Assembly: GCA_937916135.1 (NCBI GenBank)
Contig: CALFTQ010000031.1
Location: 1-35,258 of the forward strand
Reading direction: 5' to 3'
DNA length: 35,258 nucleotides
DNA from: an uncultured Verrucomicrobiales bacterium
GTDB lineage: Bacteria > Verrucomicrobiota > Verrucomicrobiia > Verrucomicrobiales > Akkermansiaceae
The position numbers and the translations under genes were made by a program. A model generated the notes under the pieces. It did no database searches, was not told where the DNA came from, and saw only the letters and a list, made by a program, of their open reading frames with translations. Of the stretch, positions 30,429 through 35,258 are shown in pieces (positions within the stretch are counted from its first letter, which is position 1; each line of letters starts with the position of its first letter).

Positions 30429-31712
30429 TCAGAGCGTCTGGAAAGCATTTTCCAGGTCAGCCAGCAAATCGTTAATATGTTCCAGGCCTATGGAGAGACG
30501 CACCGTGCCGGGGGTAATCCCGCTGGCCGCCAGTTCCTCCGCATTCATCTGCGAGTGTGTGGTGCTCGCCGGGTGAATCACCAGGCTCTTTGCATCCGCC
30601 ACGTTCGCCAGCAGCGAGAATATCTGCAGCGAATCAATGAAGCGGAACGCCGCTTCCTGCCCGCCTTCCAGCTCAAAGGTGAAAATGGAACCGCCGCCCC
30701 GCGGGAAATAGCGCCGGTACAGCCCGTGGTCCGGGTGCTCCGGCAGCGAGGGGTGGTTCACTTTCCGCACCTTCGGGTGCTTCTTCAGGTATTCCACCAC
30801 CTTCAACGCATTTTCCACATGCCGCTCCACTCGCAGGGAAAGTGTCTCAATCCCCTGCAGCAGCTGGAACGCAGCAAAGGGAGAAATGCACGCCCCGGTA
30901 TCACGCAGCAGGATAGCCCGCAGATACACCACAAAGGCCGCCGGCCCCGCAGCTTCTGCGAAACTCACCCCGTGGTAGGCCACATTCGGCTCGCTGATGG
31001 CCGGGTACTTGCCGCTGGCGGCCCAGTCGAAGCGCCCGCTATCCACCACCACACCGCCCAGGGTCGTGCCGTGCCCGCCCAGGAACTTGGTAGCCGAATG
31101 CACCACGATATCGGCTCCATGCTCAATCGGACGAATCAGGTACGGGGTGCCGAAGGTATTATCCACCACCAGCGGCAAACCATGGCGGTGCGCCAGATCT
31201 GCCAGCACCTCGATATCCGCAATATCGCTGTTCGGATTCCCCAGCGTCTCAATAAAAATCGCCCGGGTTTCCGGGCGTATTGCCGCCTGCACCTCCAGCG
31301 GCCGGTGCACGTCTGCAAAGGTGGTCGTGATACCGTAAGCCGGCAGCGTGTGTTCCAGCAGATTATAGCTCCCGCCGTATATCGAGCGCTGCGCTATAAT
31401 ATGCCCGCCATTCTGCGCCAGGGCCTGCAAGGTATAGGTGATGGCCGCTGCCCCGGAAGCCACTGCCAGGGCAGCCACGCCGCCCTCCAGTGCCGACATT
31501 CGCTGTTCGAGTACGTCCTGTGTAGGATTCGTCAACCTCCCGTAGATGTTCCCTGCATCGCGCAGGCCAAAGCGGTCTGCTGCGTGCTCGCAGTTGCGGA
31601 ACACATAGGATGAAGTGGCATATATCGGTACCGCGCGGGCCCCTGTTGCCGGGTCTGCGTCCCCTTGCCCAGCATGCAGCTGGAGCGTCTCGAATTGCAA
31701 TGTCCTGTTCAT
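30429..31712 (-). CDS. metY: O-acetylhomoserine sulfhydrylase
   Basis: This 427-residue PLP enzyme of the Cys/Met metabolism family makes homocysteine directly from O-acetylhomoserine and sulfide. The N-terminal FETLQLHAGQGDADPATGARAVPIYATSSYVF and the length favour MetY over MetB/MetC. SATKFLGGHGTTLGG holds the PLP lysine, and NPNSDIADIEVLADLAHRHGLPLVVDNTFGTPYL the PLP-stacking and Asp residues. RLSIGLEHINDLLADLE closes the family pattern. It is the first gene of the minus-strand run with cysK, thiE and thiM. A consensus promoter and two CCTACC-type sites lie just upstream, so sulfur-responsive repression is likely. No S-adenosylmethionine riboswitch is visible. Confidence 0.94.
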   Translation of the reverse strand: MNRTLQFETLQLHAGQGDADPATGARAVPIYATSSYVFRNCEHAADRFGLRDAGNIYGRLTNPTQDVLEQRMSALEGGVAALAVASGAAAITYTLQALAQNGGHIIAQRSIYGGSYNLLEHTLPAYGITTTFADVHRPLEVQAAIRPETRAIFIETLGNPNSDIADIEVLADLAHRHGLPLVVDNTFGTPYLIRPIEHGADIVVHSATKFLGGHGTTLGGVVVDSGRFDWAASGKYPAISEPNVAYHGVSFAEAAGPAAFVVYLRAILLRDTGACISPFAAFQLLQGIETLSLRVERHVENALKVVEYLKKHPKVRKVNHPSLPEHPDHGLYRRYFPRGGGSIFTFELEGGQEAAFRFIDSLQIFSLLANVADAKSLVIHPASTTHSQMNAEELAASGITPGTVRLSIGLEHINDLLADLENAFQTL

Positions 31713-31720
31713 TTTATTAT

Positions 31721-31737
31721 CCTACAATTTCGGTAGG
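31721..31737. promoter_or_regulatory. Operator-like palindrome at the metY transcription start
   Basis: CCTAC-AATTTCG-GTAGG is an inverted repeat with 5-bp arms spaced by 7, just downstream of the -10 of metY. A related imperfect site with the same CCTACC half lies across the -35 (31771-31788). Spacing and position suit a dimeric repressor such as an Rrf2-family (CymR/IscR-like) sulfur regulator. No such gene is in the window. Confidence 0.55.
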
Positions 31738-31744
31738 TGAACAC

Positions 31745-31773
31745 ATGCTACGCTTCCACCTCACTTTTGTCAA
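31745..31773 (-). promoter_or_regulatory. Promoter of metY
   Basis: -35 TTGACA (31768-31773), 17-bp spacer, -10 TAGCAT (31745-31750). Start near 31738, leader about 25 bases, no Shine-Dalgarno seen. Confidence 0.75.
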
Positions 31774-31800
31774 TAGTAAATTGGTAGGAATTACAAAATC

Positions 31801-31849
31801 GTCAATCGTCAATCGTCAATCGTCAATCGTCAATCGTCAATCGTCAATC
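31801..31849. repeat. Perfect tandem heptamer array (GTCAATC x 7)
   Basis: Seven uninterrupted copies of GTCAATC, flanked by AATC on the left and G on the right. The array runs into the stop codon (TGA, 31844-31846 on the minus strand) of the metallophosphoesterase gene. The same theme forms the dispersed repeats at 2831 and 21107. Confidence 0.95.
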
Positions 31850-32599
31850 GCCCGTGGGAGTGTCGCCGGTCTTGAGTGCCTCAGCGAAAGAGGCGGGAAG
31901 CCCGGTGCGGGCAATCTTGTCGCCGGCCTGCTGCACATCGTACTGCACACGGCGGAGGTGGAGGGTAGAGGTTTCCGGGCAGAAGAGGGCGTAGGCCGCG
32001 CGCCAGTCCAGGTCACGCGGCTGGCCCACTGAACCGGGGTTGATGAGGAAGCGGCAGGAGGAGGGCATGTGCAGCGTGAAATCGCCGCGGGCGTCGTAGT
32101 TGATTTCCATCTTCTCCACCTGCCCTTTGTAAAGTCGGAAAATCGAAGCCCGGTGGGTGTGGCCGTAGAAGGAAATGCGGTTCTTGACGGAGGCGAACAC
32201 CTTGCGGGCCTCGTTCACATTCGCAATGCGGCCCCAGCGCTTGGGAGCCTCAGGGGTGGCGTGACCCAGCAGGCAATCCTGCCAGGCCGTATGATGCGGC
32301 AGGCGGCGCAGCCAGCGCAGTTGCTCAGGGCTGAGCATATCCTGCGTGCGGTCCATCATCTCCATGTACATGGGCACACCAAACACCGCTCGGTCCACCA
32401 GCGCGGCTTCGTGGTTCCCCTGCACCGCCGCCAGCAGATGCGGCTGCACCAACGCCAGACACTCGGACGGATTGCCGTTGAAACCGATATAATCGCCCAG
32501 CCCCAGAATACCCTCCGCACCGTGGGACTTCATATCGTCCAGCACGGCTTGCAGGGCTTCCAGGTTGGCGTGAATATCGGAAAGGACAGCAACCAGCAC
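31844..32599 (-). CDS. Calcineurin-like metallophosphoesterase
   Basis: A 251-residue cytoplasmic phosphodiesterase of the YfcE/MJ0936 group. The metal-binding motifs are complete: DIHANLEAL (metal 1), LGDYIGFNG, GNHEAALV (general acid and bridging ligands) and YGHTHRASIF. INPGSVGQPRD is the group's conserved C-terminal motif. The biological substrate is unknown. Starting 4 bases after the obg stop, it is co-transcribed with obg from the promoter at 33651. Its final codons merge with the heptamer array: the reading TGD-stop ends in the first repeat unit, so array growth or loss could alter the last residues. Confidence 0.9.
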   Translation of the reverse strand: MLVAVLSDIHANLEALQAVLDDMKSHGAEGILGLGDYIGFNGNPSECLALVQPHLLAAVQGNHEAALVDRAVFGVPMYMEMMDRTQDMLSPEQLRWLRRLPHHTAWQDCLLGHATPEAPKRWGRIANVNEARKVFASVKNRISFYGHTHRASIFRLYKGQVEKMEINYDARGDFTLHMPSSCRFLINPGSVGQPRDLDWRAAYALFCPETSTLHLRRVQYDVQQAGDKIARTGLPASFAEALKTGDTPTGD

Positions 32600-32603
32600 G
32601 TGT

Positions 32604-33644
32604 TTAACCCTCCCTCAGCAGCTGTTGCAAACGCTCCTTGAACGCCGGAATACCATCCCCCATGGCGGCGGAAATCGGGATAATCTCCACCTTCGGGAAA
32701 CGCTGGCGCAGAATCTCCAGATTCTCCACAGCGCAAGGCTCATCCATCTTGTTGGCAATGATGACCCAGGGGCGGGCTGCCAGCTCATCAGAATACAGCT
32801 TCACTTCCTTGCGCAGGGTCTGGATTGCCTCCACCGGGTCGTGCTCCAGGCCGGTCAGGTCCACCACGAAGAGCAGCAGGTGGCAGCGCATGATGTGGCG
32901 CAGGAACTCGTGCCCCAGGCCGCGGTTGTTGGACGCCCCCTCGATGATGCCGGGAATATCAGCCACGATGCAGCGCTGGTAGTCCTCGAACTCCACCACA
33001 CCCACAATGGGCTGCAGCGTGGTGAACGGATAGCTGGCCACCTTCGGCGTTGCGTTGGAAATGGCGGTGAGCAGCGTGCTCTTGCCCGCATTCGGGTAGC
33101 CCACCAGACCGGCATCGGCAATGCGGCGCAGCTCAAAGAAGAACACACCGCTCTCGGCCTCCGTGCCGTACTCAAACTTCAGCGGAGCCTGGTCAGTCGC
33201 CGTGCGGAAATGCCAGTTACCGCGGCCACCCTTGCCCCCTTGGCAGAGCACAAAGCGCTCACCGGGTTCGGTCAGGTCTGCAATCTGCTCCAGCTCGATG
33301 CCATCGCCCTCACGCTCCAGCCAGGTGGCTTCCTGCATGGTGGCGGCATTGCTGCGGTACACAATCGTGCCGGGCGGCACCTTGCCTATGACCGTGCGGC
33401 CATCCTTGCCGTGCTTGCGGGCGTGCATGCCGGGCATGCCATCCGTGGCTATCAGCTTCGGGTCATAAAAATAATTGCGCAGATCATTTGTTCCGGTGCT
33501 TACCTCCAGAATCACACTGCCACCATCACCACCGTCGCCACCATCGGGGCCGCCGCGGGGCACAAACTTCTCACGACGGAACGAAGCAAGCCCGTTGCCG
33601 CCCTTGCCAGCCTTGGCAAAAATTCGGATGTTATCTACGAACAT
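32604..33644 (-). CDS. obg: GTPase Obg/CgtA
   Basis: A 346-residue essential ribosome-associated GTPase involved in 50S maturation and the stringent response. The Gly-rich Obg fold (1-165) begins FVDNIRIFAKAGKGGNGLASFRREK and has GGPDGGDGGDGGSV. The G domain shows G1 GYPNAGKST (182-190), G2 YPFTT, G3 DIPG (as VADIPGIIEGA), G4 NKMD, and a SA-type G5 (ISAA). The family's C-terminal OCT domain is absent and the protein ends shortly after G5, a known short form. The -10 ends 6 bases before the ATG, so the mRNA is predicted leaderless. Confidence 0.97.
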   Translation of the reverse strand: MFVDNIRIFAKAGKGGNGLASFRREKFVPRGGPDGGDGGDGGSVILEVSTGTNDLRNYFYDPKLIATDGMPGMHARKHGKDGRTVIGKVPPGTIVYRSNAATMQEATWLEREGDGIELEQIADLTEPGERFVLCQGGKGGRGNWHFRTATDQAPLKFEYGTEAESGVFFFELRRIADAGLVGYPNAGKSTLLTAISNATPKVASYPFTTLQPIVGVVEFEDYQRCIVADIPGIIEGASNNRGLGHEFLRHIMRCHLLLFVVDLTGLEHDPVEAIQTLRKEVKLYSDELAARPWVIIANKMDEPCAVENLEILRQRFPKVEIIPISAAMGDGIPAFKERLQQLLREG

Positions 33645-33650
33645 GCCCAG

Positions 33651-33679
33651 AGATTAGCCTATTTTTCCACCCTTGGCAA
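33651..33679 (-). promoter_or_regulatory. Promoter of obg
   Basis: -35 TTGCCA (33674-33679), 17-bp spacer, -10 TAATCT (33651-33656), and exactly 6 bases to the ATG. A leaderless transcript is predicted. Confidence 0.7.
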
Positions 33680-33710
33680 GCCTAAAGGAATGAGAGACCT
33701 GCCTTTATGC

Positions 33711-33739
33711 TCGACACAGCAGCCCCTGCAAGGTAGAAT
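33711..33739 (+). promoter_or_regulatory. Promoter of the Ser/Thr kinase gene
   Basis: -35 TCGACA (33711-33716), 17-bp spacer, -10 TAGAAT (33734-33739). The ATG follows after 12 bases, which leaves a leader of about 5 bases. Confidence 0.6.
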
Positions 33740-33751
33740 GGACGACAAACC

Positions 33752-34912
33752 ATGATTCCGGATACCCGCTCCATCATCCCTGACAGCCCCCCCGCGGAAC
33801 CGACACCCCCGGAGCCCCACAGCCCCACACCGTCGGTACCCGATGCCCCGGCCTTCCCTCCCCCACCCGGCGGCTTCCGGAACCCCACAACCATGCACAG
33901 CCGACCAGCCGGCGATTTTATGGAACACATCCTCGCCGTGGCCCGCGCTGAACCCGTCTCCACCAGCCAGATTGGAGATATCGGTGAGGAAGTGGCAGAA
34001 GAAGCCCCCATCCCCGAATGCCCCATTGCCCCACGGGAACTGCCCGCGGGCACACGGCTGCACGGCTACCGGGTGCAGCGCTGCATCGGCGGTGGCGGGT
34101 TCGGCGTCACCTATCTGGCGCAGGAATCACTGCTGAACCGCACGGTAGTCATCAAGGAAAGCTTCCCGGATTCCATCTGCTACCGCGAGGAATACACCCT
34201 CGATGTGCGCATGCACAACCCGGAAAGCGGAAAAGAGACTTACGACTGGGCCATGAACAACTTCCTGCGCGAAGTGCGCCTGCTCGCCACCCTGGATCAC
34301 CCCTGCATCGCCAAGGTCTATTCCTATTTTGAGGAACACAACACCGCCTACTACGTGGTAGAATTCATCAACGGTGTCTCACTGGATAAGCTTGCCGCCC
34401 GGCATGCCGAAATGGGGGTTCCCATCCCGCAATCAAGCCTATTCGGGCTTATGGTTCGCCTGCTCGATGCTCTCGACTACCTCCACGGCCGCAAGCTGCT
34501 CCACCGCGATATCAAACCGGACAACATCCTCATCACCCGCGCAGGCCTCCCCGTCATCATCGACTTCGGGGCCGCCCGCGAGGCCTATGGCGACCTGGGC
34601 AATAATATCGTAGAAACCCCGGGCTTCAGCCCAGCTGAACAAAGCACACCCAATGGCAACATGGGACCCTGGACCGACATCTACGCCCTCGGTGCCACAC
34701 TCTACTACACCCTCACTGGCACCTGCCTGCCCCCGGCTAAGCAACGCCAGATATACGACACCGCCGACCCCTTATCCACCAACGCCAGCCTGCTGAGCAC
34801 CTATCATCCGGTCCTCCTCGCCAGCATCGACCGCGCCATCTCCCCCCTGCCGGAGCACCGCTACCAGACCATCGCAGACTGGATGCAAGATCTGGCATCC
34901 ACTCACCTCTGA
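33752..34912 (+). CDS. Hanks-type serine/threonine protein kinase
   Basis: A 386-residue soluble eukaryote-like kinase. The first 100 residues are Pro-rich and probably disordered. The kinase domain runs from about 103: glycine loop IGGGGFGVTYLA (112-123), catalytic Lys135 in VVIKESFP, HRDIKPDN (251-258), DFG (271-273) with DFGAARE, and the activation-loop end PGFSPAEQ in place of APE. ALGATLYYTLTG and the final RYQTIADWMQDL complete subdomains X-XI. No membrane helix or PASTA domain is seen. Substrate unknown. The VIKESFP variant and the long N-terminal region resemble Planctomycetes/Verrucomicrobia kinases that carry extra sensor modules. It diverges from obg and is followed by hairpin repeats. 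Confidence 0.92.
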   Translation: MIPDTRSIIPDSPPAEPTPPEPHSPTPSVPDAPAFPPPPGGFRNPTTMHSRPAGDFMEHILAVARAEPVSTSQIGDIGEEVAEEAPIPECPIAPRELPAGTRLHGYRVQRCIGGGGFGVTYLAQESLLNRTVVIKESFPDSICYREEYTLDVRMHNPESGKETYDWAMNNFLREVRLLATLDHPCIAKVYSYFEEHNTAYYVVEFINGVSLDKLAARHAEMGVPIPQSSLFGLMVRLLDALDYLHGRKLLHRDIKPDNILITRAGLPVIIDFGAAREAYGDLGNNIVETPGFSPAEQSTPNGNMGPWTDIYALGATLYYTLTGTCLPPAKQRQIYDTADPLSTNASLLSTYHPVLLASIDRAISPLPEHRYQTIADWMQDLASTHL

Positions 34913-34924
34913 CGTCCGAGCGCA

Positions 34925-35118
34925 GCGAGGATATCGTCTGCGCCGCCAGGCGCAGATATCGTCCACGCCGCAGGGGTGGATTTCGTCCGGTCGCCCCGCT
35001 GCCGGATTTCGTTCCCTATGGTGCCCCGCTCGAGCATCCAGCGTTCGATGGGAAGCCCCGTCCTTCGGGACTGAAGTCCCGTACCCCGACAGAAATTCCC
35101 CTGCGCCGCCAGGCGCAG
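34925..35118. repeat. Modular hairpin repeat, inverted relative of 2983-3114
   Basis: GATATCGT linkers (reverse of ACGATATC) join hairpins TCTGCGCC-GCCA-GGCGCAGA (34937-34956) and CCACGCC-GCA-GGGGTGG (34963-34979, one mismatch), then a CCGG pair around 34987-35005. CGGGACTGAAGTCCCG (35067-35082) follows, and CTGCGCC-GCCA-GGCGCAG appears again at 35101-35118. The stretch 34913-35162 has no gene. Confidence 0.75.
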
Positions 35119-35162
35119 CTGACTCTTTACATTCAAAATCCTACTTCCAAAATTCAAAATGA

Positions 35163-35196
35163 TGAAGCCCCAGATTCTTTCGAATCTGGGGCTTCA
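35163..35196 (-). terminator. rRNA operon terminator after 5S
   Basis: A perfect 15-bp stem (TGAAGCCCCAGATTC with its inverse) around a four-base loop, directly after the 5S 3' end on the minus strand, followed by TCATTTTG. Confidence 0.85.
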
Positions 35197-35200
35197 TTTA

Positions 35201-35258
35201 CCCTGGCAGCTATCTACTCCCGGAGCTCGCGCTGCGAGCGCAGGCCTCGGCGTAGCTG
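35201..35258 (-). rRNA. rrf: 5S ribosomal RNA, 3' part
   Basis: On the minus strand the sequence ends GGGAGTAGATAGCTGCCAGGG, the conserved 3' part of bacterial 5S rRNA (helix V strand and the CUGCCAGG of helix I), preceded by a GC-rich helix IV. Only about the last half of the gene is present; the rest lies beyond the right edge. The terminator immediately downstream supports the call. Confidence 0.78.

Noticed and set aside
30477..31613. A 378-codon plus-strand open frame opposite metY
   Set aside because: No promoter and no recognisable domain; metY is intact.
31713..31843. SAM or TPP riboswitch upstream of metY/thi genes
   Set aside because: The leader is only about 25 bases and lacks the conserved core of either class. 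No long leader exists before thiE or thiM either.
31801..31849. CRISPR array
   Set aside because: The heptamers are contiguous without spacers and there are no cas genes.

Overview
The window looks like a chromosomal segment of a Gram-negative gut Verrucomicrobiota, most probably an Akkermansia-type bacterium. This is inferred from gene content and not from a database match: LPS export genes (lptC, lptA, lptB) behind kdsA, outer-membrane and lipoprotein genes, galactose and probable sialic-acid handling, a two-lobed aspartic protease of the kind described in Akkermansia, a stand-alone prepilin peptidase, and very few Shine-Dalgarno sequences. Both ends point left into ribosomal RNA operons. 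Positions 1-341 look like the promoter and leader of an rRNA operon whose 16S would lie just off the left edge, and the last 58 bases are the 3' end of a 5S rRNA on the minus strand. The window therefore appears to be the single-copy DNA between two same-direction rrn operons, as in a contig broken at rRNA repeats.

Layout. 1-598: rrn leader and promoter and an empty spacer. 599-2824: an AT-rich glycosyltransferase gene (minus) and a tyrosine recombinase gene (plus) separated by a 160-bp module bounded by perfect 18-bp inverted repeats. 2825-3195: modular hairpin repeats. 3196-6021 (minus): HU-like protein, pdxJ, purH, each with its own terminator. 6149-10701 (plus): kdsA-lptC-lptA-lptB operon. 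10691-12805 (minus): prepilin peptidase-dusB. 12862-13994 (minus): tRNA-Thr(UGU) and an outer-membrane barrel protein. 14053-17543 (plus): aspartic protease, a DMT/DUF486 membrane protein, a lipoprotein and xerD, interrupted by a 461-bp foldback element. 17664-21050 (minus): galK and a sodium/solute symporter. 21071-21282: a small insertion element. 21381-24248 (plus): an unknown protein, a lipoprotein and tyrA. 24249-31788 (minus): a close-packed run metY-cysK-thiE-thiM-mutarotase-mutarotase-MFS transporter. 31844-33679 (minus): obg and a metallophosphoesterase. 33711-34912 (plus): a Ser/Thr kinase. 34913-35258: repeats, the rrn terminator and 5S.

The most interesting signal is at 1647-1812. 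The 18-bp inverted repeats lie between the glycosyltransferase and the recombinase. In the orientation given, the glycosyltransferase has a -10 (TAGACT) directly outside the left repeat but no -35. The opposite end of the segment carries TTGACT, which now points at the recombinase. Inverting the segment would place TTGACT exactly 17 bp from TAGACT, with the repeat arm itself forming the spacer. This reads as a phase-variation switch with the glycosyltransferase OFF in this assembly.

A second theme is leaderless transcription. At least six genes have a good -35/-10 pair whose -10 ends only 6-9 bp before the ATG, so the mRNA should begin at or next to the start codon. A third theme is non-coding mobile or foldback DNA. 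Two elements share CACACGTGTCCCAAAG terminal inverted repeats and 9-bp target duplications, and one of them has split a transcription terminator. Mosaic repeats also occur in which conserved linkers separate hairpins with different but self-complementary stems.
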